NCBI RefSeq assembly: GCF_004745075.1
Contig: NZ_RHFH01000005.1
Coordinates: 124,001 to 188,000, forward strand
Length of the DNA: 64,000 bases
Source of the DNA: Brevibacterium sp. S111
GTDB taxonomy: Bacteria > Actinomycetota > Actinomycetes > Actinomycetales > Brevibacteriaceae
Direction of reading: 5' to 3'
Part shown: piece by piece, positions 1 through 8,784 of the stretch
Layout of the letters: each line of letters begins with the position of its first letter
Numbering within the stretch: the first letter of the stretch is position 1
Position numbers and translations under genes: made by a program
Notes under the pieces: generated by a model
Told to the model about the DNA's origin: nothing
Databases searched by the model: none
The model's input: the letters and a program-made list of their open reading frames with translations, nothing else

Positions 1-7
1 GATTCGT

Positions 8-41
8 CGGTCACCGACGACTGTCTCTCCGTCGGTGACCG
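8..41 (-). terminator. Hairpin downstream of the aldehyde dehydrogenase gene
   Basis: Perfect 12-bp arms (CGGTCACCGACG at 8-19, CGTCGGTGACCG at 30-41) with a 10-base loop lie about 55 bases past the stop codon of the leftmost gene. There is no T tract, so this is a likely but not classic intrinsic terminator. Confidence 0.45.
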
Positions 42-97
42 GCTCCTGGCCAGTGGCTGTCAGCCAGCCAATGACCCTCGGCGGCCCGAGACAGCGA

Positions 98-1480
98 TCA
101 GTGCTGCTTGTACACGAGCTGCTTGTTGACGAACTCGTCCATGGCCAGCGGCCCCAGCTCACGGCCGACACCGGAGCGCTTCACGCCGCCGAAGGGCAGG
201 AATTCGCGTGAGCCTTCGGGGGCATTGAGGAAGACCATGCCCGAATCGATCTGAGCGCCGACGCGCTCGGCCCGCTCCACATCGCCGGAGAACACCGCAG
301 CACCGAGGCCGAACGGGGTGTCGTTGGCCAGTTCCACAGCCTCTTCCTCACTGCCGACCCGGTAGACGATGACGGCGGGACCGAAGAGCTCCTCGTAGTA
401 CCCGCGCATCCCCTTCTTCACATCGGTGAGGACGACGGGTTCGACGTAGGCTCCGCCGCCGTCGTAGCGCTTGCCGCCGGCAAGAAGGGTCGCACCCTGG
501 CTGACGGTGTCCTGAACCTGCTCCACGAAACGGTCGGCCGCGGCCACCGAGGACAGCGGGGACAGGCGGGAGCCCTCCTCACCGGGGGTGGCGGGGGTGG
601 ACTTCTTGGCCTCCTCGGTGATGGAGGCGACGAAGTCGTCGTAGAGGTCGTCCATGACGATCATCCGCTTCGGCGAGTTGCAGGCCTGCCCGGTGTTGCC
701 CATGCGGGTGCGGAAGAAGGTCTTCGCCGACGCCTGGACGTCGGCGGAGTCGAGGAGGATGTAGGGATCGGACCCACCGAGTTCGAGGACGACCTTCTTG
801 AGGTTCTTGCCCGCCTCGGCGGCGACGGCGGCACCGGCGCGTTCGGACCCGGTCAAGGACACGCCGTGGTTGCGCGGATCAGGCAGGATGATCTCGGCGA
901 CCTGCTCGTTGCTCGCATAGATGTTGATGTAAGCACCTTCGGGCAGACCCGCCTCGATGAAGATCTCCTCCATGATCTGAGCCGAACGCGGGCACTGCGG
1001 AGCGTGCTTGAGCAGGATCGTGTTACCCAGAGCCAGGTTGGGGGCGGCGAACCGGGCGACCTGGTAGTAGGGGAAGTTCCACGGCATGATGCCCAGCAGC
1101 GAGCCCACGGGCTTGCGGCGGATCATCGCGGTGGCGTTCTCGGGCCCACGCAGAGGCTCATCGGCCATGAACGCCTCGGCGTTGTCGGCGAAGTACTTGT
1201 AGATCATCGAGCTCAGCTGGACTTCGCCCTTGCCCTCGGGAAGGGCCTTGCCCATCTCGAGTCGGATGACCTCGGCGAGCTCCTCGGCGCGTTCGGCGTA
1301 GATCTCCGAGACCCTGGTGAGGATGGCCGCACGCTCGGAGACCGGGGTCCGCCCCCAGTCGGTGAAGGCCGTGGCCGAACGATCGAGTGCGGCGAGGATC
1401 TCGGAATCGGAGTTGGTGGCGAACTCTTCGGCGACTTCGCCGGTCGCCGGGTTGGTCACGCGGTACATGGTGCTGGTCAT
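98..1480 (-). CDS. gabD: NAD(P)-dependent succinate-semialdehyde-type dehydrogenase
   Basis: A 460-residue aldehyde dehydrogenase superfamily protein, expected to oxidise succinate semialdehyde to succinate in the GABA/putrescine route in the cytoplasm. The PWNF motif is at about 133-136, the general-base glutamate in ELGGSD at about E233, and the catalytic cysteine in GQACNS at about C267. Overall it resembles the Sad/YneI and GabD1 branch rather than betaine aldehyde dehydrogenases. The ATG start is preceded by GAGGAC at suitable spacing. It stands alone, with the AztD-like lipoprotein gene upstream on the same strand after 246 bases. Substrate assignment rests on family resemblance; another short-chain semialdehyde is possible. 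Confidence 0.8.
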   Translation of the reverse strand: MTSTMYRVTNPATGEVAEEFATNSDSEILAALDRSATAFTDWGRTPVSERAAILTRVSEIYAERAEELAEVIRLEMGKALPEGKGEVQLSSMIYKYFADNAEAFMADEPLRGPENATAMIRRKPVGSLLGIMPWNFPYYQVARFAAPNLALGNTILLKHAPQCPRSAQIMEEIFIEAGLPEGAYINIYASNEQVAEIILPDPRNHGVSLTGSERAGAAVAAEAGKNLKKVVLELGGSDPYILLDSADVQASAKTFFRTRMGNTGQACNSPKRMIVMDDLYDDFVASITEEAKKSTPATPGEEGSRLSPLSSVAAADRFVEQVQDTVSQGATLLAGGKRYDGGGAYVEPVVLTDVKKGMRGYYEELFGPAVIVYRVGSEEEAVELANDTPFGLGAAVFSGDVERAERVGAQIDSGMVFLNAPEGSREFLPFGGVKRSGVGRELGPLAMDEFVNKQLVYKQH

Positions 1481-1692
1481 GACTGTCCTCGTTTCACTTC
1501 GATGTGGGGGTCTGTGTCACCTCCCACGCTATGGCCGAATGCCGGCGGCGGCAACGCAGATCTCACCTCCTGGGAGGATTCCCAGGCAAGTCTCCGCGGC
1601 CGCCGCCGGTCTCATCCTCAGTCCTGACCTCCGTGGGTCCGGTCTCCTCGGCTCGAAGTGACTCGGCGCGGGCCGACCCCGGCCGAGGGTGA

Positions 1693-1724
1693 CTCAGCCC
1701 GAGGACGGCTCAGCCCGAGGTCGG
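1693..1724. repeat. Two tandem 16-bp repeats
   Basis: CTCAGCCCGAGGACGG is followed directly by a copy with one mismatch. They lie just beyond the 3' end of the AztD-like gene. No function can be assigned. Confidence 0.5.
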
Positions 1725-1726
1725 AC

Positions 1727-3016
1727 TCAGCCAGCGACGCCGGTGAGTTCGTTCGTCGCATGGGGCAGCTTCTCGCTGGCCATCACCTCTCCGTCGTCGA
1801 GATCGACGATGTGGATCACCTGCTCGGCCGGATCGCTGACGTAGGCGACCTCGTCCTGGACGAAGAGAGTCGGGCGGGCCTTCTGCCATTCGACCGGTTC
1901 CTCCCATGCGTCGATGACCGGGTACTCCTCCGTCACCGAGGCGGTCGCCGGGTCGATGATCTTGAGCGTGCCGTCCGTGGTCAGAACGACACCCTCTCCC
2001 TCGGGTCCGCGGTCGAGGGAGCGGAAGCTGTAGGAGGCACCGAGGTCGACGAGCGAGAGAGTGTTCTCCTTCGTGTCCGTCACGCTCACCCGCTCCGGAC
2101 GTTCGAGTTCGGCATCCTCGTCGACCTTGTAGTCGCCGAGGACGTACCTGGAGTCCTCGTCGCCGGCCTGGTTGCCGATGCGGCCGAAGTCGTCGGGGGC
2201 GTCGAGCTTCTCGAACTTCCCATCTTTGAACAGCAGGATTCCGTCTTCGCAGCCGAGGGCGATGACTTCGCCCTTCGCCGAGGCTTCGCCGTGGACGCCC
2301 GGGCACTCTTCGCTGCGAGCGATCTCCTTACCGGACTTGTCGATGACCTTCGCACCTGCGCGCTCGTCCTCGGTGCCTATCGTGTGCAGAGTCTTCCCGC
2401 CGGAGAGCCTCACCGCGACTCCGTGATGGGGCTCTTCGGCTTCGAGGACTTCCGGAGTCGGTTCATCCTCGGCGAAGTCGTCCGTGTCGAAGGTCTGAAT
2501 CTTGCCGTCGCCGTCACCGAAGAGCACGGTCGACCCGTCGTGGCTGACGACGTGGCCGGGCAGCTCGGTGTCGAAGACGGTGTCGGTGAGGACGGGGTCG
2601 GCAGCGTAGCTGTGGGTGTGGTCGCCGTGCGGCTGAGTCCACACGCCGGCGTCGAAGAGGCGGAAGCCTTCGGCCACGGAGACCATGAGGTGGCGGTCAT
2701 CGCCGACCGGGTTGAGCCGGTTGAACCCTTCGAGCTTCGTATCGGCGATGACGTCGAGGGTCGTCGCGTCGAGGGTCATGATCCCGCCGTCGTAGGTGGT
2801 CACGAGGCGAGGCTGGGCCGCGGCGACTTCCTGGGCGTGACCGTCGTCGGACTTCGCTGTGTCTTTGCCGTCGCCACTCGATGCCCCGCCGGAGGACTTC
2901 TCGTCCTGACCGACAGCGTCGTAGTCGGTTGTGTCATCGCCGGGCTGACATCCGCCCATCAGCAGCGCCGAGGCGACCACCGCCGTTCCGAGCAACATCT
3001 GAGATCGTTTCATCAT
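1727..3016 (-). CDS. aztD: AztD-like zinc-binding lipoprotein (beta-propeller metallochaperone)
   Basis: About 429 residues. The N-terminus is basic, then hydrophobic, and ends in a lipobox-like LLMGGC (Cys about 23), so the mature protein should be a lipoprotein on the outer face of the membrane. An Asp/Ser/Gly-rich linker follows, then repeated beta-strand units typical of a propeller. Histidine-containing segments such as PHGDHTHS and PHHG could bind zinc. This matches the AztD family, which delivers zinc to the solute-binding protein AztC. No aztABC transporter genes are visible in the window. I chose ATG at 3016, behind AGAAAG, over an in-frame TTG at 3022. A possible Zur box lies just upstream. 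The family call is from recognised sequence features and was not searched. Confidence 0.6.
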   Translation of the reverse strand: MMKRSQMLLGTAVVASALLMGGCQPGDDTTDYDAVGQDEKSSGGASSGDGKDTAKSDDGHAQEVAAAQPRLVTTYDGGIMTLDATTLDVIADTKLEGFNRLNPVGDDRHLMVSVAEGFRLFDAGVWTQPHGDHTHSYAADPVLTDTVFDTELPGHVVSHDGSTVLFGDGDGKIQTFDTDDFAEDEPTPEVLEAEEPHHGVAVRLSGGKTLHTIGTEDERAGAKVIDKSGKEIARSEECPGVHGEASAKGEVIALGCEDGILLFKDGKFEKLDAPDDFGRIGNQAGDEDSRYVLGDYKVDEDAELERPERVSVTDTKENTLSLVDLGASYSFRSLDRGPEGEGVVLTTDGTLKIIDPATASVTEEYPVIDAWEEPVEWQKARPTLFVQDEVAYVSDPAEQVIHIVDLDDGEVMASEKLPHATNELTGVAG

Positions 3017-3033
3017 CCGCAATCACTTTCTAG

Positions 3034-3048
3034 TGAGAATCAGTATCA
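3034..3048 (-). promoter_or_regulatory. Candidate Zur-type operator
   Basis: TGAGAATCAGTATCA is an imperfect 15-bp dyad (5 of 7 pairs match) resembling actinobacterial Zur boxes of the TGANAATNATTNTCA form. It lies 17 bases upstream of the AztD-like start, where a bound repressor would block expression when zinc is plentiful. Confidence 0.4.
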
Positions 3049-3161
3049 ATAGCATGTCGATACTAACCCGATCGCGGGCGGATGCGCGAAATGGGAACAC
3101 TCCGACGACGCTCATCGGCCTCGGGCACGGCTATGTCCTGGGTCACTGCTACGGTAAGACC

Positions 3162-3515
3162 ATGGCCAGTGTGACTGAACTCGTGAAGCGCTATTACACC
3201 ACCGTCGACGCCGGAGACGCGGACGCCACCTCGGCGCTGTTCTCTGCCGACGCCAGCTATGACCGCCCCGGCTACCCGACGCTGGTCGGGCAGCAGATCG
3301 CGGATTTCTACCACGGTGAGCGGGTCATCGAATCCGGCTCTCACTCACTGCAGGAGATCCTTGTCGAGGGCGATCGCGCGTCCAGCCGCGGCGTCTTCAA
3401 CGGTCACCTCAAGGACGGTTCGGAGACCTCGGTGGGCTTCGCCGATTTCTTCCTCTTCGACACCGACGGCCTCATCGCCGAACGCACCACGTACTTCTAC
3501 CAGCCGGCCGTCTGA
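3162..3515 (+). CDS. SnoaL/NTF2-like fold protein
   Basis: A 117-residue protein starting MASVTELVKRYYTTVDAGDA. The opening helix, the DA-x-FSADASYDRPGYP stretch and the C-terminal strands fit the SnoaL-like (nuclear transport factor 2) cone fold, a group of small enzymes and ligand-binding proteins without one shared reaction. The ATG at 3162 is preferred over an upstream ATG because TACGGT lies exactly 6 bases before it, giving a leaderless-type start. The upstream frame is not conserved-looking. It is divergent from the AztD-like gene. No specific substrate can be proposed. Confidence 0.6.
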   Translation: MASVTELVKRYYTTVDAGDADATSALFSADASYDRPGYPTLVGQQIADFYHGERVIESGSHSLQEILVEGDRASSRGVFNGHLKDGSETSVGFADFFLFDTDGLIAERTTYFYQPAV

Positions 3516-3624
3516 GACGGCGCCCCTCCGCCTGCGACTTCACAAGACAGACGTTGCCGTCGGGCCCGTCGTTCGGCGCCGAGCCCGTTCGCGGCTGTGA
3601 CCGTGGCGGAGCAGACGGTCAGAC

Positions 3625-4539
3625 TCACTGGCCGCGCGCGTCGAGGACCGCGCGCTGAATGCGATCGCGGACCGCAGCGGCCTGCGGTGTCGGGGTCGGC
3701 CTGTATGCCTGCTCCACCTGCTCGAAGACCTCGCCCATGGCCGCCGGATCGACGTCGACGGGCAGGTCCTCGATCGCGGCGAAGGCCGGACCGATGTGGT
3801 CCATGAACCCGCGGATGCCGGATGCTCCCCCGCCGAAGTGCATGCCCTCGAACTGACCGACGGCGGCCCAGCGCAGACCCAGCGAATTCTTTATCACCGT
3901 GTCGAGGTCGGGAGCGGAGATCACGCCGTTCTGGACAAGAGAGATCGCTTCCCTCATCAGCGCGTTCTGCAGACGGTTGCCGACGAAGCCGCGGATCTCC
4001 CGGCTCAGCACCACCGGCTCGCGCCCACAGCTGCGGTAGAACTCGACCGTCGCCTCGATCGTGTCCGCGGACGTCGCCGGTGCGGGCACCACCTCGACGA
4101 GCGGCATGAGATGCGGCGGATTGAACGGGTGGCCGACGATGACCCGGGCGGCCGCGTCTGCCTCGAGGTGTTCGGCGATGAAGGATGCGGGGATCGTCGA
4201 CGATGACGTCGCGAGCACGGCTGCGGCGGGGGCCGACTCGGCGATCTGGGCGAACAGCTTCGGCTTGGCCTCGGGGTTCTCCGGACCGGATTCCTGCACG
4301 AACATCACGCCTGCCACGGCGTCCTCGACGGTGCCGGCGACCTCGACGGTGCCGACCTGCGAGGCCAGCTCATTGAGTGCGGAAGCCGCTGAGGTGACCT
4401 CGGCTTGGAGGTCGGCGACCACCTCGGCGAGGTCATCACGCGGGTCGAAGACCCGGACCGTGAACCCGCTGCGGGCGAAGAGGTAGGCGAAGGATCGGCC
4501 GATGGTTCCGGCACCGATGACAGCGACTGACGAACTCAT
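3625..4539 (-). CDS. 3-hydroxyacyl-CoA dehydrogenase family, NAD-binding
   Basis: 304 residues. The N-terminal Rossmann fold carries VIGAGTIG at about 7-14 and an acidic residue after the second strand (VRVFDP). The middle segment VGHPFNPPHLMPLVEVV is the family's substrate-binding signature with its catalytic histidine, and GFVGNRLQNALMREA begins the C-terminal helical domain. The length matches the short single-function dehydrogenases, including L-carnitine dehydrogenase, L-gulonate 3-dehydrogenase and 3-hydroxybutyryl-CoA dehydrogenase. The gene is transcribed alone. Which hydroxy acid it oxidises cannot be decided from sequence. Confidence 0.75.
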   Translation of the reverse strand: MSSSVAVIGAGTIGRSFAYLFARSGFTVRVFDPRDDLAEVVADLQAEVTSAASALNELASQVGTVEVAGTVEDAVAGVMFVQESGPENPEAKPKLFAQIAESAPAAAVLATSSSTIPASFIAEHLEADAAARVIVGHPFNPPHLMPLVEVVPAPATSADTIEATVEFYRSCGREPVVLSREIRGFVGNRLQNALMREAISLVQNGVISAPDLDTVIKNSLGLRWAAVGQFEGMHFGGGASGIRGFMDHIGPAFAAIEDLPVDVDPAAMGEVFEQVEQAYRPTPTPQAAAVRDRIQRAVLDARGQ

Positions 4540-4660
4540 GCATCCAGGCTATACCCGCCCGCCGCGCCGCACCTGCTCACCCGAGATGCCGCCGTCGCTG
4601 TGCCCGAAACGTTGCCTGAAGCGCTCACCTGCGGGTGGGCTTCGGTGGCACAATGTCACC

Positions 4661-5524
4661 ATGACAGCGAACGCAGAACTGAGAACAGTGGACTCGGAGA
4701 TCATCGCTTTGGCCGAGGACGAATACGCCGCCGCAGCCGAGACCGCGCGCATCGAGGTGCGCGAGATCCACACCGCCGACGAGGCGGCCAAGGCGTCGCT
4801 GCTGCTCGACGAGGTGTGGAACGTCGACGAGACCGGCACCAACGTGTTCGAGCCCAGCCTCATCATCGCCTTCGCCCACGCCGGAAACTATGTCTCTGCC
4901 GCCTACAGCGCCGATGACCCCGAGGAGATGATCGGCGTGACCATCGGCTTCTTCGGCCAGCCGCTGGGCACCGTCATGCATTCGCATATCGCCGGTGTCC
5001 GCCATCAGGTCATCGGGCGGGGCGCCGGTTCAGCGATGAAGCTCCACCAGCGCCTGTGGTGCCTCAACCTCGGCATCACGGAGATGACCTGGACCTTCGA
5101 CCCGCTCGTGGCCCGCAACGCCTACTTCAACTTCCAGCGTCTGGGCGTGAGCATGGTCGAATACCTCGAGGACTTCTACGGGCAGATGCGCGATGGGGTG
5201 AACTCGGGACAGGCCAGCGACCGGATGATGGTCTCGTGGCCGCTCGACCGACCCGCACGGGTGGCGACGGCTGATCCCGGTTCGGCTTTCCCCTGCCTGC
5301 GCGCCGACGAGGACGGGGAGCCCCTGCTCAGCGAGGTGCCGAAGGAGACCGAGTTCGTCTCGCTCGACTTCCCCTCGGACATCGAGGATCTGCGCGGACA
5401 GGACGCGGACCTGGCCAGCCGGTGGCGCCTCGCGCTGCGGACCGCGCTGACCGCGCTCGTCGCCGACGGCTGGGTCGTCGACACCTGCCTCAAGGGCGGA
5501 ACATACCTGCTCCACCACCCCTGA
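4661..5524 (+). CDS. GNAT-superfamily acetyltransferase (COG3375-like)
   Basis: A 287-residue protein. The middle contains the acetyl-CoA site: the strand GVTIGFFGQP, then GVRHQVIGRGAGSAMKLHQR, a variant of the Q/RxxGxG/A loop, followed by WTFDPLVARNAYFNFQRLG. These are features of the predicted acetyltransferases of COG3375. The C-terminal third is an extra domain rich in acidic residues. ATG at 4661 (MTANAEL) is preferred over the far longer upstream frame, which overlaps the divergent dehydrogenase gene. It converges on the AbiEi-like gene. The acceptor is unknown. Confidence 0.65.
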   Translation: MTANAELRTVDSEIIALAEDEYAAAAETARIEVREIHTADEAAKASLLLDEVWNVDETGTNVFEPSLIIAFAHAGNYVSAAYSADDPEEMIGVTIGFFGQPLGTVMHSHIAGVRHQVIGRGAGSAMKLHQRLWCLNLGITEMTWTFDPLVARNAYFNFQRLGVSMVEYLEDFYGQMRDGVNSGQASDRMMVSWPLDRPARVATADPGSAFPCLRADEDGEPLLSEVPKETEFVSLDFPSDIEDLRGQDADLASRWRLALRTALTALVADGWVVDTCLKGGTYLLHHP

Positions 5525-5623
5525 GGCACCCACGGCGCCCGCCCCTCCCCCAGCTGCTGGCTGGTTGCCACTCGCCGCCACTGGCTGGTTGCTGCCACTC
5601 GCCGCCGCGGGCTGGCCGTTCAC

Positions 5624-5691
5624 CGAAAAACGGGTTGGCTGCCGAAAAACGCCTGCACGCAGGCGGGTGTCGGCAGCCAACCCGTTTTTCG
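5624..5691. repeat. REP-like palindrome, copy 1
   Basis: Perfect 21-bp inverted arms (5624-5644 and 5671-5691) begin and end with CGAAAAACGGG/CCCGTTTTTCG. The 26-base loop contains its own small hairpin (GCCTGC/GCAGGC). It lies between two convergent genes and shares the GCCGAAAAACGGG-type core with elements at 6850-6920 and 15508-15612. It may serve as a two-way terminator. Confidence 0.75.
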
Positions 5692-5760
5692 ACGCCTGCC
5701 GCGTAGCACGGGGCGTGTGGGCGGGGCAGCCGACGGCTCGGGCCGTCGCTGCTGTCGCGG

Positions 5761-6738
5761 CTAATGTCGCCGCTGCTGCTGGTGTTGCATGCCGTCGAGG
5801 CAGCGTTTGATTTCGGCGAAGACCTTCGGACGGAACAGGTCGCCGAATGTCAGATTGAAGACTCGGTAGCCGGCATTGAGCAGATTCATGTTTCGCTGAT
5901 GGTTTGCCTTCGCTGCCGCATCGGGACCATCGGGATGCAGGTAATACTTGCCCACTCCATGCACCTCGACGACGACCGGAAGAGTCTCGTGCTGGAAATC
6001 GTTGCGAGCGATGAAAGCTCCGGCCGCAGTTCGGACGTCGACCTGTGGGACCATTCCCGTGATGCCGTGCTCGTGGAACCGAACCGCACACAGCGCTTCA
6101 GATGCCGCCTCGAAGAGTTCGCTCGAAATCTCCAGCGCCAGCCGCGCTCGTCGCACTCCGCGCGAACCGTTCATCAACAGCCGCCGGATCTCCTCCCGGG
6201 TCATGCCATGATCCCTCAGCGCCTGTGAGATCAGGGGAACAGACACCTCGAGAGAATGGTCGAGAGCGATATCAGCGAGGGTGCGCCTCAGGCTGGTGAC
6301 CGGATAGCTGTTTCGCAGCGCGACCTCATCAGCGGGCACCGCGCGGGAGTAGACATACAGGCCGGGATAGCTGCGGGTAGGTGCTCGCCTCGACACCTCC
6401 ACCCGCTCGGCCCCGATGATGGTCGGGTCGAGACCGTGGATGAGCCCTGCCGAGATATGCGAGAAGACATCGCTTCGAAGCAGTGAGTCGCGCCGACAGG
6501 CGATCTGAAGTCGGAGTCTCTCCGCGTCATCCCGGATATCCCCGTGGAACCTTGGGAAAGTGATCCCCTGCTCGGTGGAGAACTGCGCGAGCACTGCATG
6601 ATGGGGCTTCTCACACGTGCTCAGAACCACGAACCACCCTCGACGAGCACGGTAGAGGCAGCAATCGACAGCCTCAGCGAGATGCGCCCGGGGCATTCCG
6701 AGGTCATCGAGCTGCTTCCTCGTCAGCACTTTGTACAT
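5761..6738 (-). CDS. AbiEi-like antitoxin-domain protein with a C-terminal endonuclease-like fold
   Basis: 325 residues. The N-terminal winged-helix region (LTRKQLDDLGMPRAHLAEAV, then LYRARRGWFVV) is typical of the AbiEi family of type IV antitoxins and related actinobacterial regulators. The C-terminal third (ARNDFQHETLPVVVEVHGVGKYYLHP, then MNLLNAGYRVFNLTFGDL) resembles the Vsr/DUF559-type restriction fold that often follows this domain, with a possible D...E...K set. No AbiEii-type toxin gene lies next to it, so it is an orphan. An inverted repeat 10 bases upstream could be its own operator. Whether it is a regulator, a nuclease or part of defence is not settled. Confidence 0.6.
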   Translation of the reverse strand: MYKVLTRKQLDDLGMPRAHLAEAVDCCLYRARRGWFVVLSTCEKPHHAVLAQFSTEQGITFPRFHGDIRDDAERLRLQIACRRDSLLRSDVFSHISAGLIHGLDPTIIGAERVEVSRRAPTRSYPGLYVYSRAVPADEVALRNSYPVTSLRRTLADIALDHSLEVSVPLISQALRDHGMTREEIRRLLMNGSRGVRRARLALEISSELFEAASEALCAVRFHEHGITGMVPQVDVRTAAGAFIARNDFQHETLPVVVEVHGVGKYYLHPDGPDAAAKANHQRNMNLLNAGYRVFNLTFGDLFRPKVFAEIKRCLDGMQHQQQRRH

Positions 6739-6747
6739 GAGATAAGT

Positions 6748-6774
6748 ATTGCGTCAAACTGCATCTAACGCAAT
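6748..6774 (-). promoter_or_regulatory. Inverted repeat upstream of the AbiEi-like gene
   Basis: ATTGCGT and ACGCAAT form perfect 7-bp arms around 13 bases, starting 10 bases before the ATG. AbiEi antitoxins are known to repress their own promoters by binding inverted repeats, so autoregulation is plausible. Confidence 0.45.
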
Positions 6775-6849
6775 CAAACACCATCAATAAACACATTCTC
6801 TCGCAGCCTCACACATCCACCACCCAGCGCCATCACCAGCCCTCGGTCG

Positions 6850-6920
6850 GCGAAAAACTGGCTGAGCGCCGAAAAACGCGGGCGCACAACCGTTATTCGG
6901 CCATGCACCCGCGTTTCGAC
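6850..6920. repeat. REP-like palindrome, copy 2 (diverged)
   Basis: It contains GCGAAAAACTGGCTGAGCG, then CGAAAAACGCGGG (6870-6882) facing CCCGCGTTTCG (6908-6918). The pairing is less exact than in the other two copies. It lies upstream of the AbiEi-like gene and just past the 3' end of the acyl-CoA ligase gene. Confidence 0.6.
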
Positions 6921-6930
6921 GAGCGGAGTC

Positions 6931-8562
6931 TTAGTTCTCTTCCCAGTTCTTGCGCAGCAGCTTCTTGTCGAGCTTGCCCACCGAGGTGCGCGGCATCTCC
7001 TCGACGACGTTGACCTCGTCAGGCATCTGCCACTTGGCGAAACGCGAACTCAGCGTTTCGATGATCAAGTCCCGGGTCACCTCGGCGCCGGGGTTGGGAA
7101 CGACGTACGCGATCGGGCGCTCGTCCCACTTCTCATCGGGAACACCGATGACGGCGGCCTCACTGACGTTCGGGTTGTCGAGGATCGCGTTCTCCATGTC
7201 GATCGACGAGATCCACTCGCCTCCGGACTTGATGACGTCCTTGAGGCGGTCGGTGATCTTGAGGTAGCCGAACTCGTCGATGGTGCCGACGTCGCCAGAG
7301 CGCCACCATCCGTCGAGGAAGCGGTCGGCGTTGTCGGGCAGCTGATAGTACGACTCGGTGATCCACGGACCGCGCATGACGATCTCTCCCATGGATTTCC
7401 CGTCCCGCGGCAGCTCGTTGCCTTCGGGGTCGACGGTCTTCATCTCGACGCCGATGATCGGCAGACCCTGCGAGCGCTTGAGGTCCCAGCGGGCCTCTTC
7501 GTCGAGTTCCATGCCGGGCTTGAGCGCCCAGTTCGTCGTCACCAGCGGCGTGGTCTCGGTGGCACCGTAGCCGTGGATGACGTCGGCGCCGGTGATCTCC
7601 TTGAACCCGCGCATCATCGACAGCGGCGGCTCGGAGGATCCGGAGACGAGGCGGACACCGCTGAGATCAGGGGCCTGCGGCAGCTTCTTCATCATCTGGA
7701 GCATCGGACCGAAGATCGCCGGAGCGCCATTGGCCAGGGTCACCTTCTCATCGATGAAGGCCTGACCGATGGCACCGAACTCCTCGGCGGCGAACTTGCC
7801 CGGCAGCACGAGTTTGGCACCGGCGGCCACCGCGTTCTGGGGGAAGCCCCAGGACAGGACGTGGAACATCGGGGTGATCGGCATGACGCAGTCGTCGAAG
7901 GTCGCGTTCAACGCGGCCAGACCGCCCATGGTGTGCAGGTAGATCGACCGGTGGGAGTAGTACACGCCCTTGGGTCGGCCCGTGGTCCCGGTCGTGTATC
8001 CGGCGTAGGCCGCGGTCTTCTCGTCGATGACCGGCCAGTCATAGGTCTCGGGCTTGTCGCCGATGAGATCTTCATAGAAGACGACGTTGTCCAGGCTCGT
8101 CTCGATCTCGCTCGCAGGCTTGTCGGTCATCACGACCCACCCCTTGACGTCGAGTTTCGGGGCCAGGGACTCGGCGACCGTCAGGAGCGTTTCGTCGACG
8201 AAGATCCAGTCGGACTTCGAATGGCTGACGACGTAGGCGAGGTCTTCGGGTGCCAGGCGCAGGTTGAGCTGCAGCATGGTTGCGGCCACGCCGGGCACGG
8301 AGAAGTAGAGCTCGAGGTGGCGGCGGGAGTTCCAGTCGAGGACACCGACCATGGACCCGGCACCGACGCCGAGTTCGCCGAGGCCGTGCGCGAGCTGCGC
8401 CATGCGCTTGAACTCGTCGGCGTAGTTCGACCGTCCCCACGATCCGTCCGAGCGGCGGTAGACGACCTCGGAGTTGCCGAAGACGGTGGCCGCATGGCGG
8501 ATGAGGTTGGTGGTGTTGAGCTGGTAGCTGTCGCCCTGGGTGGACGCGATTCCTGTCAGCAT
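6931..8562 (-). CDS. fadD: Acyl-CoA ligase (fatty-acid--CoA ligase, AMP-forming)
   Basis: About 543 residues of the ANL superfamily. It activates a carboxylic acid with ATP and CoA through an acyl-adenylate. The P-loop motif YAGYTTGTTGRPKGVYYSH, the HGYGATETTP motif, the WWRSGDVGTIDEFGYLKITDR hinge region and a near C-terminal catalytic lysine (RTSVGKLDKK) are all present, so the enzyme looks complete. ATG at 8562 (MLTGIAS), with AAGGAG just upstream, is preferred to the longer in-frame start. An enoyl-CoA hydratase gene lies upstream on the same strand, suggesting shared use in acyl-CoA breakdown. Chain length is not predictable; medium-chain substrates are possible. Confidence 0.8.
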   Translation of the reverse strand: MLTGIASTQGDSYQLNTTNLIRHAATVFGNSEVVYRRSDGSWGRSNYADEFKRMAQLAHGLGELGVGAGSMVGVLDWNSRRHLELYFSVPGVAATMLQLNLRLAPEDLAYVVSHSKSDWIFVDETLLTVAESLAPKLDVKGWVVMTDKPASEIETSLDNVVFYEDLIGDKPETYDWPVIDEKTAAYAGYTTGTTGRPKGVYYSHRSIYLHTMGGLAALNATFDDCVMPITPMFHVLSWGFPQNAVAAGAKLVLPGKFAAEEFGAIGQAFIDEKVTLANGAPAIFGPMLQMMKKLPQAPDLSGVRLVSGSSEPPLSMMRGFKEITGADVIHGYGATETTPLVTTNWALKPGMELDEEARWDLKRSQGLPIIGVEMKTVDPEGNELPRDGKSMGEIVMRGPWITESYYQLPDNADRFLDGWWRSGDVGTIDEFGYLKITDRLKDVIKSGGEWISSIDMENAILDNPNVSEAAVIGVPDEKWDERPIAYVVPNPGAEVTRDLIIETLSSRFAKWQMPDEVNVVEEMPRTSVGKLDKKLLRKNWEEN

Positions 8563-8784
8563 GAGACTCCTTCGTTCGCGCTCTGGTCCTGCCGTGGCCC
8601 GAGGGCCGCAGCAGAGGAATGGGGTGATCACCGCTTTCAGCGGCGGGTGATCCTACCGTCGACCGCCGGGTGCCCGGTGGGCGGTCATCACCGTCAGACT
8701 ATCCGTGTCGGGACAGTGGGCAACGGTTCGGACAGGAACGTTATCAAGCGGTGATGGACCCGTCCGCCCGCCGAGGCGCGGCTG

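Noticed and set aside
1658-3052. 464-residue plus-strand frame over the AztD-like gene
   Set aside because: Composition and lack of a ribosome-binding site mark it as a shadow of the lipoprotein gene.
7573-8754. 393-residue plus-strand frame over the acyl-CoA ligase gene
   Set aside because: It is antisense to a gene with full ANL motifs and shows no domain of its own.
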